Positions 1 to 10,000 of a stretch of DNA of 64,000 nucleotides are shown here, piece by piece. Source of the stretch: Oscillospiraceae bacterium (GTDB lineage Bacteria > Bacillota > Clostridia > Oscillospirales > Acutalibacteraceae); assembly GCA_031280825.1 (NCBI GenBank), contig JAITGE010000005.1, positions 48,792 through 112,791 of the forward strand, in the 5' to 3' direction. Below the pieces are notes generated by a model. That model did no database searches. It worked only from the letters and a program-made list of their open reading frames with translations, and was not told the origin of the DNA. The stretch's first letter is position 1. Each line of letters begins with the position of its first letter. The translations under genes were made by a program, and so were the position numbers.

Positions 1-1055
1 CGGAGGGGATTCCGGAGACCAGGCGTCTTTTTGCGGAGTTGCTGTGCGTCCCGCCGGCGCAGGTGATTGTTTGCGGAAACTCCAGCCTGAATATTATGTA
101 TGATTATCTGGCGCAGTGCATGCTGTTTGGCGCGAGCGCAGCGCCTTGGGTGAAGCAGGGGCATATCAGGTTTCTTTGCCCTGTGCCCGGCTACGACCGT
201 CATTTTGCGATTTTAGAGCAGCTGGGCGTCGAGATGATCCCCATCCCGCTGCGTGAAAACGGGCCGGATATGGCGCTGGTGGAGCAGTATGCCCGTGACG
301 AGAGCGTCAAGGGGCTTATTTGTGTTCCAAAATACGCCAACCCCACCGGGCAAACCTACAGCGACGCCGTTGTGCGTCGTCTTGCCGCGCTGCGCCCTGC
401 CGCCAAGGATTTCCGCGTGATTTGGGATAACGCCTACGCCGTGCATGATTTGTATGAAACGGGCGACGCGCTCCTGTGCGTCCACCAAGCCGCAAAGGAA
501 TACGGCACGGAGGATCACTTCATTGAGGTGACCTCGTTTTCGAAAATCAGCTTTCCCGGGGCGGGTGTTTCGGCAATCGCCGCCTCAGCCGCGAACATCC
601 AAGCAATCTTAGAGCGGATGCGCGTGCAAACCATCGGGCACGACAAGCTCAACCAATTGCGCCACGCGCGTTTTTTTGTGGATGCGGCGGGTGTGCGGGC
701 GCATATGCGGCGTCACGCGGCAATCTTGCGCCCCAAGTTTGAGGTTGTGCTGGAAGCTTTTTCACGTGATTTTGGCGGCGCGGGCATTGCGCAATGGACG
801 GCGCCGCGCGGCGGGTATTTTATCAGCCTGGATTTGCCGGTGAATTGTGCGGCGCGAACACATGCCTTGCTCAAAGAAGCGGGCGTGACGCTCACGGGCG
901 CGGGCGCGACCTTCCCCTATGGGCGTGACCCGGAGGATCGTAATCTGCGTGTTGCCCCGACGTTTCCGCCGGTGGAGGAGCTTCGCCAAGCAGCCGCCTT
1001 GCTCACGCTCTGTGCCCGCATTGCCGCGCTGGAGCAGCTTGCCGGCAATTTATAA
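1..1055 (+). CDS. PLP-dependent aminotransferase, MocR/Asp-aminotransferase-like (5' end outside window)
   Basis: The reading frame is already open at base 3, so the N-terminus lies upstream and about 350 residues are visible. It resembles fold-type I PLP aminotransferases of the Aminotran_MocR group (PF12897). Recognisable blocks are CVPKYANPTGQT (substrate-side Asn-Pro loop), VIWDNAYAVHD (Asp that pairs with the pyridine nitrogen) and EVTSFSKISFPGAG, whose Lys is the expected Schiff-base residue. No DNA-binding domain is visible in this part. The substrate cannot be read from sequence; members of this group are usually annotated as putative aspartate or alanine-type aminotransferases. glpK follows after 21 bases on the same strand, so the two are probably co-transcribed, although no metabolic link between them is obvious. 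Confidence 0.8.
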   Translation, partial: EGIPETRRLFAELLCVPPAQVIVCGNSSLNIMYDYLAQCMLFGASAAPWVKQGHIRFLCPVPGYDRHFAILEQLGVEMIPIPLRENGPDMALVEQYARDESVKGLICVPKYANPTGQTYSDAVVRRLAALRPAAKDFRVIWDNAYAVHDLYETGDALLCVHQAAKEYGTEDHFIEVTSFSKISFPGAGVSAIAASAANIQAILERMRVQTIGHDKLNQLRHARFFVDAAGVRAHMRRHAAILRPKFEVVLEAFSRDFGGAGIAQWTAPRGGYFISLDLPVNCAARTHALLKEAGVTLTGAGATFPYGRDPEDRNLRVAPTFPPVEELRQAAALLTLCARIAALEQLAGNL

Positions 1056-1076
1056 TCACGATTTGAGGGGAATGCT

Positions 1077-2591
1077 ATGACCGGTAAATATGTTTTGGCC
1101 TTGGATCAGGGAACGACCAGCTCCCGCGCAATTTTATTTGACCGGCAGGGGGGTATCGTCGCTAAGGCACAAAAGGAATATGAGCAGTTTTACCCGCGTG
1201 CGGGCTGGGTGGAGCACGACCCCATGGAGATCCTTTACAGCCAGATGAACGCGCTTGAGATGGTGCTGGGGGAGATCGAGGGGCGCATTTCCATCAAAGA
1301 AATTGCCTGCATGGGCGTGACCAACCAGCGCGAAACCGCGATTTTGTGGGATAAAACCACGGGGCGACCGGTTTACAATGCCATTGTGTGGCAATGCCGC
1401 CGCACGGCGGAAACCTGCGAGGAGTTGAAACGGCAGGGGCATTCCGCGTTGGTGAAGGAGAGAACCGGGCTACTGCTGGACGCCTATTTTTCCGGCACAA
1501 AGATCAAATGGATTCTTGAGCACGTTCCTGCCGCGCGGGATTTGGCGGCACAGGACCGTCTTTGCTTCGGCACGGTGGAAACATGGCTGATCTGGAATTT
1601 TACCGGCGGCAAAAGTCATGTGACCGATTATTCCAACGCTTCGCGCACCATGCTTTTTGATGTGGATAAGCTTTGCTGGGACGCCGAGCTGTGCGCTCTG
1701 CTGGATATTCCCATGTCCATTTTGCCCAAGGCTGTGCCGTCGGGTGCGTTTCACGGTGAAATTGCGCCGAGTCTGATTGGTCTGCACGAGCTGGAGGGCT
1801 TGCCTGTCACCGCCGCTGTCGGCGACCAGCCCGCGGCACTTTTCGGGCAGGCCTGCTTTGCCGCCGGGCAGGCGAAGAATACCTATGGCACGGGCTGCTT
1901 CCTTTTGATGAACACAGGCGGCAAGCGTGTGCGTTCCGAGCATAATCTGCTCACGGGCGTGGCTTGGGGCTTGGGGGACGAGGTGGAATATGCCATCGAG
2001 GGCAGCGCCTTCAATGCCGGCAGCGTCATCCAGTGGTTGCGCGACGAGTTGAAATTGATTGATTCCGCGCCGCGCTGCGATGAACTGGCGGCCAGCGTCC
2101 CTGATGCCAACGGCGTGTATCTCGTTCCGGCGTTCACGGGTCTGGGCGCGCCTTATTGGGATATGTATGCACGCGGCACGATTGTCGGCTTGACGCGGGG
2201 CGCAGGGCGTGCGCATATTGTCCGCGCGGTGGTGGAGTGCATCCCCTACCAGGTCTGTGATCTGCTGGAGGCCATGCGTGCCGACGCGGGAATTCAATTT
2301 TCCGAGCTGCGCGTGGACGGCGGCGCAAGTGTGAGCCAGGTGATGATGCAGTTCCAGGCGGATATCGTGCAAACGCCCGTTAACCGCCCGAGAGTGGTGG
2401 AAACAACGGCGCTTGGCGCGGCCTATATGGCGGGCATTGTCGCCGGGGTTTGGAGCGGCAAGGATGAAATTCAGGCGAATCGGCAGGTGGAGCGTGTTTT
2501 CACGCCGCAGATGCCGAAGGGGCTGCGCGAGGAGCTTTACGGCGGATGGAAGCGCGCTATTGAGCGCAGTCTGGGCTGGGCGAAGGAGTAG
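1077..2591 (+). CDS. glpK: Glycerol kinase
   Basis: ATP-dependent cytoplasmic kinase that makes glycerol 3-phosphate. It is a FGGY-family protein of 504 residues, the usual length for GlpK. The N-terminal phosphate-1 loop LDQGTTSSRAILFD (residues about 9-22) is intact. So are the glycerol-contacting block GWVEHDP (about 43), the QRETAILWD block (about 82), NASRTMLFD (about 190) and the ATP-site run YGTGCFLLMN followed by GLGAPYWD. The ATG at 1077 follows a GAGGGG ribosome binding site. Neither a facilitator (glpF) nor a glycerol-3-phosphate oxidase or dehydrogenase lies beside it; its only close neighbour is the aminotransferase upstream. A hairpin terminator follows. Confidence 0.96.
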   Translation: MTGKYVLALDQGTTSSRAILFDRQGGIVAKAQKEYEQFYPRAGWVEHDPMEILYSQMNALEMVLGEIEGRISIKEIACMGVTNQRETAILWDKTTGRPVYNAIVWQCRRTAETCEELKRQGHSALVKERTGLLLDAYFSGTKIKWILEHVPAARDLAAQDRLCFGTVETWLIWNFTGGKSHVTDYSNASRTMLFDVDKLCWDAELCALLDIPMSILPKAVPSGAFHGEIAPSLIGLHELEGLPVTAAVGDQPAALFGQACFAAGQAKNTYGTGCFLLMNTGGKRVRSEHNLLTGVAWGLGDEVEYAIEGSAFNAGSVIQWLRDELKLIDSAPRCDELAASVPDANGVYLVPAFTGLGAPYWDMYARGTIVGLTRGAGRAHIVRAVVECIPYQVCDLLEAMRADAGIQFSELRVDGGASVSQVMMQFQADIVQTPVNRPRVVETTALGAAYMAGIVAGVWSGKDEIQANRQVERVFTPQMPKGLREELYGGWKRAIERSLGWAKE

Positions 2592-2613
2592 GCTTTGCCC
2601 TGAAATAAATAAC

Positions 2614-2665
2614 CGAACGCATCTCCAATCATAGGATTGTGTGATGCGTTCGTTGTTTTGTTTGC
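2614..2665. terminator. Intrinsic terminator between convergent genes
   Basis: Arms CGAACGCATC (2614-2623) and GATGCGTTCG (2643-2652) pair perfectly, with an inner CAATC/GATTG stem. On the plus strand a T-rich run (TTGTTTTGTTTGCTTTT) follows, which ends glpK transcription. On the minus strand the bases past the hairpin read TTATTTATTT, so it probably also ends the BMP lipoprotein transcript. Confidence 0.85.
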
Positions 2666-2693
2666 TTTTGCGGCGGCTGTCGATGATTGCCGC

Positions 2694-3782
2694 TTAGATT
2701 GCTTGCGGGATCACAATTTCGTTATTCTTGATTTTTTCAATGACCGCGTCCAGCTGCGCGAGGATTTCCGCGCCGAAAAATTCATCTGTCAGCGCGGTTT
2801 TGGCAAACCCTGCCGTGCCGTCTGTTAAGCCGTGGTCGAGGATTTGCCCGCCCTTCATTGTTCCGTAATATAACCCGTTGATGATCTCCGTCAGTACGGG
2901 ATCCTTGCTTTTGAGCACTTCGGCGACGACGCTGCCGGGCGCGATATAGGAGGTGTGCCCTGCCGTGACGACGGGCTTATTCAATTCCTTCGCGATCTCG
3001 AGCGCACCCCAATCGGTTTCGCCGCCCGCGCTGCAGTAGATGATGTCGCAGCCGGAATTATACAGAAGGCGCGCGGTATCCTGCCCTTTCGTGCGGTTGT
3101 AGCCGTTGCCGGCGTATTCCACGCGCATCTCGATCACGCGCTGCATCTCCTTGGCGGCGTATTCCACCCCGGCGGTGAAGCCTGCTTCCATTTGAATGCC
3201 GGGCGGGTTTTTTGTGCCGTTGAGCAGCCCGATGCGTCCGGTTTCGGTCTTCTTCGCAAGCAGGTAGCCCGCAATAAATGCGGATTCCTCCGCGCGTACC
3301 GTGCCTTGAATCAGGTTGGGGTAGCCGCTCAGATCTTCGCCCTTTTTGCCGAAAAAGCCTTCCATCGCGACGAAGGTCACATCCTTCAATGCCTTGCAGC
3401 GCTCTTTTATGTATGCGCAGTGCATCCCGTTGTTGGTTACGATGATGTTGTAGCCGTCGGCTACGATGCCGTCCAGCTCGTTTTGGATATCTTGCGAGGT
3501 CGGCAGCATCCACCATTTGAGGGCGATGCCGGTTTCTTTGCTGAATTTTTCCAGAACCGTCCATGCCGCGCGCGCGGAGCCGGATTTCATTTCAGCGTCA
3601 CACAGCAGCAGCGCGATTTTTGCCGTCGCCGGGCTGAGAACGGGGGTTTTCACCTTTTCTGTCGTGGGGGGAGCCGTGGTAGTGGGTGTTTCCGGGTCGG
3701 TTTTGCCGCAGGCGGCAAGCGCGCTCAAGCCCAGCAGCAGGGCAAGCGACAGGGCGAGCAGCTTCGCGGTGCGATGTTTCAT
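2694..3782 (-). CDS. BMP-family substrate-binding lipoprotein
   Basis: 362-residue lipoprotein of the basic membrane protein (PF02608) family, the extracellular substrate-binding component of nucleoside-type ABC importers. The signal peptide (residues 1-24) ends in a lipobox L-A-A-C, followed by a Pro/Thr linker with PTTTAPPTTE. The body has the two-lobed BMP pattern: KIALLLCDAE at the start, IIVTNNGMH, AEESAFIAGYLLA (a family hallmark), GIQMEAGFTAGVEYAA and CDIIYCSAGG. I chose the ATG at 3782 because it has an AAAGGAG site and begins the signal peptide; an upstream in-frame start would give a 34-residue extension with no such features. No ABC ATPase or permease is adjacent, so its transporter partner must be elsewhere. 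It has its own promoter at 3832-3860. Confidence 0.88.
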   Translation of the reverse strand: MKHRTAKLLALSLALLLGLSALAACGKTDPETPTTTAPPTTEKVKTPVLSPATAKIALLLCDAEMKSGSARAAWTVLEKFSKETGIALKWWMLPTSQDIQNELDGIVADGYNIIVTNNGMHCAYIKERCKALKDVTFVAMEGFFGKKGEDLSGYPNLIQGTVRAEESAFIAGYLLAKKTETGRIGLLNGTKNPPGIQMEAGFTAGVEYAAKEMQRVIEMRVEYAGNGYNRTKGQDTARLLYNSGCDIIYCSAGGETDWGALEIAKELNKPVVTAGHTSYIAPGSVVAEVLKSKDPVLTEIINGLYYGTMKGGQILDHGLTDGTAGFAKTALTDEFFGAEILAQLDAVIEKIKNNEIVIPQAI

Positions 3783-3831
3783 TTTTCGGTCTCCTTTACC
3801 AATTGATTGTTTTGCGCGATGTATCTTAACC

Positions 3832-3860
3832 AGCATAACAGACTGTGCCGGACAGTTCAA
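3832..3860 (-). promoter_or_regulatory. SigA-type promoter for the BMP lipoprotein
   Basis: Read on the minus strand: -35 TTGAAC (3860-3855), 17-base spacer, -10 TATGCT (3837-3832). The lipoprotein ATG lies 50 bases downstream. The remaining intergenic bases up to 4018 hold no equally clear promoter for the divergent glucan synthase gene. Confidence 0.65.
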
Positions 3861-4018
3861 TACATTGATGCACAAAATTCCCATGAAGAACCAAAAGGCA
3901 TCGCCTTATTCCCTGTTTTGGGCAGAATTGCGCCGCTTCACTGACATATATTGTTCCTTTTGGGCAAGAATAGCAAGAAGTGATATTTTTGCACTTTAGC
4001 ACGAAAGAGGATAAGCGC

Positions 4019-7000
4019 ATGAAAGCGGATGCATACCGAAAGGAACTGGCGCGGGGCTTGCGGGGCTTGCGGCGGCGATACCGCGGTTCCCTGCGCTCGC
4101 GGGCGCTGCGGGCAAACGAGGCTGCCGCAGCGCTCCACAGCGAATGGCTGCGGGATAACTACTATATGCTTGAGCGCGAAACCCGTCAGTGTCTGCGGGA
4201 GCTGCGCTCTGCCGGACGTATGGGCGCGGGGGATCCGGCGCGTGCCCTGGAGCTTTGCAGGCGGCTTTGCGCGCCCGGTCATCTTCCCACTGCGGAGGCC
4301 ATGCGGGAGGCATTGCCGCGCGAACGCTTGACAGGCGCGGAATCGGAGCTGCTGCCCTTGGCGCTGCGCTGCGTGTTGGCGGAAATGGCGCTGCAAAGCG
4401 TTCGCGCCGCGCAGGCGGGCAAGGGGGAGGAAGCGACGGCGCGAATCAGCGGTGCGGTCAAAGGCTTTCGCGCGTTGCCGGATTTGGATTTGGCGGCGCT
4501 GCTGGAACAGCTGCATCCTGTGGAACGCATTTTGCGGCGCGACCCGGCGGGGATCTATCCGCGCATGGAAGAGGGCAGCCGTGCGATTTTTCGGAGCTTG
4601 GTTGCGAGACGCGCCCAAAAAGGCATGGCGGCGGAGGATGTCGCCCGCATCCTCGTGGAGGAGGCGGCGGGGCGGCAGGAGGGCGACCCGGCGCGGCATA
4701 TCGGCGTGCCTCTGCTGCGGGGCGCGGCGCATCCAAAGCGCGGCAAGGTTCTGTTTTGGCTCGAAAGTCTGCTGCCCTTGCCGGCGGCGGCGGGGCTGGC
4801 GTGGATTTTGGGCGCGTGGTATGCCGCGCCGCTTTTTCTGCTGCCGCTGTGGGCGGTTTGCAGGGTGTTACTGGAATTTTTTCTGTTGCGCGGGCTGACG
4901 CCGGTGCCGCTGCCGCGTATGGAACTGGGCGGAGAGATCCCGCCGGAGGGGCGTACGCTGATCGTGGTATCCAACTTACTGCCCGAGGCCGCCAGGGCAA
5001 AGGATTTGGAAAGACGCATGGAAGAGTTGCATGGTTCCAACGGCGGCAAAAACATCGCCGTTTGCGTGCTGGCGGATTTCAAGGGCGCGGCATCCCCTGT
5101 TTTGCCGCAGGACGCGGCGGATATTGCCGCCGCTCGCCGCGCGGTGGAGCGGCTAAATAAAAAGTACGGCGGCAGCTTTGTTCTGGCGCTGCGCCCGCGC
5201 GTGTTTTCGCCTACGATGGGCAATTATTGCGGTTGGGAACGCAAGCGCGGCGCGATCCTCCAGTTGGCGCAGCATTTGCGCGGCGCGTCGGCGGGCGCGT
5301 CAGCCTTCCTGACCGTTTGCGGGGATCAAGCGGCGCTGCGGGACGTCCGTTATATACTCGCGCTGGACGCGGATACGCAGCTTCCGCTGGCAACGGCGGC
5401 GGAGCTGGTTGCTATCGCGCTGCACCCGGCAAACCGACCGCGTTTTGATCCTGCTCTGGGGCGCGTGACGGAAGGCTACGGGATTCTTGCTCCACAGGTT
5501 GGCTTGGAGCTGGAAAGCGCGCGCGCCACGCCTTTCGCGCACGCTATGGCAGGTGAAGGCGGCGTTAGCCCTTATTCCAACGCCGCTTCGGAGCGATACC
5601 AGGATTTGTTTGGCAGCGGCGTTTTCGCGGGCAAGGGTTTGATTGATGTGGATGCTTTTCTAACAGTTTCCGAGGCGCGCCCTTTCCCTGCCGAGCAGGT
5701 GCTGAGCCATGACGTCCTGGAAGGCGCGCTGCTGCGCACGGGCTTCGTGGCGGATGTGCAGGTCATGGATGGCTTCCCCGCGCATCAACGCAGTTATTTT
5801 ATGCGGCAGGAGCGTTGGGTGCGCGGGGATTGGCAGAATCTCTCCTTTTTACGAAAAAAATCCGGCTTGCCCGCCCTGAGCCGTTATCAGTTGTTTGACA
5901 ACCTGCGCCGCTCCTTGCTGCCGCCGCTGTGCCTGGCGGCTGCAATGGCGTCGCTGCTTGCGCCACGCACCGCCGCCATTGCACTCTGCGCGGCGGCGGT
6001 GCTGGGGATATGCGGCGCGTTTCTGTTTTCGGCGATCCGTTCGCTGGGCGGCGGCTTCGCGATGCTTTCGCGCCAATACTACGCGGGCGGGTTGCCGGCG
6101 GGCTTGGGGGATTTGGTGCGCGGTTTTTTGCAGCTGCTCCTGCTGGCGCAAACCGCATGGATCAATGCGGCCGGCGCGGTGCGCGGCTTGTGGCGCAGCC
6201 TGGTCAGCCGCAAGAGGCGATTGGAATGGACGACCGCCGCCCAGGGGGAGGGCAAGCGTGGCGGCAAAGCGGTCTTGTCGGAAATATTGCCCTCTTCGCT
6301 GGCGGGAGCGCTGCTGCTGTGCTTCGGCAAGGCGGAGCAACGGCTGATCGGGTTCATTTTGCTGGCGGATTTGCTTTTTGCGCCGTTTTCCGGGCGCAAG
6401 GTAAAGCCTGTTCGCACGGTCTTGGGCGATGAGGAGCGTGAGCGGCTGACCGGTTATTGTGCCGCGATGTGGAATTACTTTGATGTCTACTGCGCGGAAG
6501 AGCACAACCATCTGCCGCCGGATAACGTGCAGGAAAGCCCGGTTTTCCGCGTGGCGCCGCGCACCTCACCGACGAATATCGGGCTATATCTGCTCTGCGT
6601 TTTAGCGGCGCGGGATCTGGATCTGATCACAACGGAGGAGCTTCTGCGGCGCGTTTCGCTGACCCTTGAAAGCGTTGAACGTCTTGAACGCTGGAACGGC
6701 AATTTACTGAATTGGTACGACACGCGCTCCCTTGCGCCCCTTGAGCCGCGCTATGTTTCAACAGTGGACAGCGGCAATTTTCTTTGCTCCCTCCGCGTTT
6801 TGCGGCGGGGCTTGGGCGAATATGCCGGCGAAGCTCCGGCGTTGCTTGCCGTCTGCGAGCGGCTGTGCGCGCTGGAGGATGCGTGCGATCTGCGGCCGCT
6901 CTATCACGCACGGCGGCGGCTGTTCCATATTGGCGTTGATCTGAGCACCGGCAAGCCCTCGCCGTCTTACTATGATTTGCTCATGAGCGAAGCGCGCATG

Positions 7001-10000
7001 ACGGGCTATTATGCGATTGCGCGGCGGTGGGTATCCAAAAAGCACTGGGGTGCGCTGGGCAGAACCCTTGCCAGCAGCGGGCGCTTTACGGGTCCCGTGA
7101 GCTGGACGGGCACGATGTTTGAGTATTTTATGCCGTATCTCTTTTTGCCCGCGCCGCGCGGCACACTGGGCTATGAGGCGCTGCGCTTTGCCCTTGCCTG
7201 CCAGCAAAAGCGTGTGCGCGGCAGGGCGCTGCCGTGGGGGAATTCCGAAAGCGGCTTTTTTGCGTTTGACGGCGGGTTGAATTACCAGTATAAAGCCCAT
7301 GGTGTGCAAAAGCTGGGGCTGCGGCGGGATTTGGATGAAGAGCTTGTGCTTGCCCCGTATGCGGCTTTTTTGGCGATGCAGCTTGCGCCCCGCGCGGCAT
7401 TGGCGAATCTGCGCCGTTTTGAGCACATGGAGCTTTGGGGGAAATGCGGCTTTTATGAGGCGGCGGACGCAACGCCCGGGCGCACCGGCGGGCAGGATTA
7501 TGCCGTGGTGCGCAGTTATATGGCGCACCATGTGGGCATGAGCCTGCTTTCGGCGCTCAATACGCTGCAGGATGGCGTTTTGCGGCGGCGATTCATGGCG
7601 GATGAAGAAATGGCAAGCGCGGCCAGTCTGCTTTACGAGCGCATCCCGGATCGCGCTGCGGTGTTTCGTGATGTGGAGCTGCGTGAAACGCGCCGCCCGC
7701 AGGAGCGCTTTGCGGGCGCGAAAACGGTCTTTACGCAGAGCGACCCCGGGAATCCGCGTGCCCAGATGCTCACCAATGGCGAATGGAGCTGTGTCTTGAC
7801 TGACTGCGGCGCAGGCGTGTCGTTTTATCGCGGCGTAAGCGTATTCCGGCACAGCCCCGATCTTCTGCGCCGGGCAGGGGGCGTGCTTGCTTTCTTGCGT
7901 GAGGAAGGGCAGATGGCGATCTCACTGGGTGCCGCGCCGCAGTATGCGGCTAACGCGAAGCGTGTTGTGGAGTTCGCGCCCCATGAAGTGACGCACCGCG
8001 CCGAGGGGCGCCGGGCAGTGGCGGCTATGCGCAGCAGCGTGCACCCGCGCTTGCCTGCCGAAGAACGGCGCTTTACCCTGCGCAACACGGGCAAGCACGT
8101 GGCGCGCGGGCAGCTGATCCTTTACTTTGAGCCGAGCCTTGCCCCTTTGGCGGAGGAGGCTGCGCACCCGGCGTTCAGCAAGCTCTTCTTAGAGGACGTT
8201 TACGACAGCGTACAGGGGGTTCTGACATTCACGCGGCACAAAAGCGGCGGTGAAAGCATTAGCTTGGCTGCGGCTTTGAGCCGGGGGACGGCGGCGGTCT
8301 GCGAGCGATCGCGCATCGCCGTTTGGAACAGCGGGGCGGGGGAAGGCATTCCGTTGCCGCAAAGCACAGCCGACGGCACGCAGCGCGGCAACCCGGATTG
8401 CTGCGGGACGTTTTTGATTCCTTACGTGCTTCAAGCGGGCGAAACGCGCGCTTTTAGCTTGTATCTCTGTGCCGGCTCCGCCCCGGAGGAGGCGGTCGAA
8501 CGCTTGCACCGTTTGCGAACGGAAGAGGAGAATCGGCGCGGCGCGAAAAAGCAGGGCGCACCCTGCCCCTTCCGTGCGGGCGGAATGGCGGCGGCGCTTG
8601 CCGAAAGCGTTTTGCCGCGCTTGCTCTATTATGCCCCCGCAGCGCCCGGAGAGCTGGAAAGACGCGCCGTGAATCACGCGCGGCGGCAAACGCTTTGGGC
8701 TTTGGGTGTTTCCGGCGATGAACCCTATCTTTATTACGAGTTGCGCGGGCGGAGCGAAGCGGGCGAGGTCGCGGCGACTGCGGACGATGCCTGCGCGGCG
8801 CAGCCTTACCTCAGCTTGTTCCGCAGCTTGCGGGGCGCGGGCGTCCCTTGCGAGATGGTGTTGGCTTATCAGGAGGGCGGGGACTATGATACGCCGGTTT
8901 TGAATGCGTTGCAAGCGGTGCTTCGGCGTGAAAATTGCCAGCACGCCTGCGGTCGGCGCGGCGGGGTGCACCTGGTGAACCTGCGCCGCGCGTCCAACGG
9001 CGCCGCCGAGGCGCTTGCCGCCTACGCCGCTTATATTGCGGGGGAAAAGCCGCAGAAGCTGTCTCCTTGCCGGGAAGCCGTGCTGCAGCTGCCTTTGCCC
9101 GCCGGACGTTTGGAGTGCGCCGCGCAGGGTTTGCCGGCGTTTGCGCCGGGGAGCTATAGCATCCCGGCGGGCGCGCGGTCCGCCGTGCCTTGGTGCCTGC
9201 CACTGTGCAACCGCAGCTTTGGCACGCTGGTGAGCCGGCAGGCGCTGGGCTTCACATGGGCGGTCAATGCGCGCGAGAATAAGCTTAGCCCTTGGTATAA
9301 CGATCCTTGCACGGATAACCGCGGGGAGCTGCTCTTGCTGCGCGTCGGGCGGCGCGTGTTTGATTTACTGCAAGGGGCGCATGCGGAATTCAGCCCCGCG
9401 CAGGCTTGCTGGCGCGGCGAGGTGCAGGGCTTTGCCTATGCGGTGACCGTTACCGTACCGGAACGCGGCTGCGTAAAAAGGTGCGAGGTGCAAATGGAAA
9501 ACCGCGCCGGACGCGAGCAAGCTGCCGAGCTTGTGTATTATGTGGAGCCTGTGCTGGGCGTGCGGCGCGAGCCGAACAGCCCGATTCTGGGCGAAGCGCT
9601 GCCGGACGGCGCGTTGCTTCAAGCGCCGGACGCAGCCGTACGAGGTTATGCGGCGCTGTTGCTTTCCGGCGGCGCGGATTTTGTTTGCACCGACCGCGCG
9701 GCATTCTGGAAGGGACAGTGGGCGGGCGGCGGCGCTTGGCCGCAGGCGGATCCCTGTGCGGCGGTGGGGCGGCGGCTGACGTTTTTGCCGGGCGGTGAGC
9801 GGCAGCTTTCATTTTCGCTGGGTTGGGGGGCGAAGCGCAACGCCGCGCTTTGTGCCCATCTTGTCGCCGAGCGGGATCCGATGGCAAATGCGCGTGCGAT
9901 TCTGGAAATTCAAACGCCGGACGCAGCGCTCAATCATATGATAAACACCTGGCTGCCGCACCAGATCCTGCACAGCCGTCTGTTTGGGCGCACCGGATTT

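Noticed and set aside
1470..2372. 300-codon minus-strand frame opposite glpK
   Set aside because: glpK is intact on the plus strand; the minus frame is a codon-bias shadow.
2637..2828. 63-codon plus-strand frame after glpK
   Set aside because: It starts within the terminator hairpin and overlaps the 3' end of the BMP gene on the other strand.
3980..4018. Upstream GTG start for the glucan synthase-like protein
   Set aside because: No ribosome binding site before the GTG; AAAGAGG lies correctly before the ATG at 4019.
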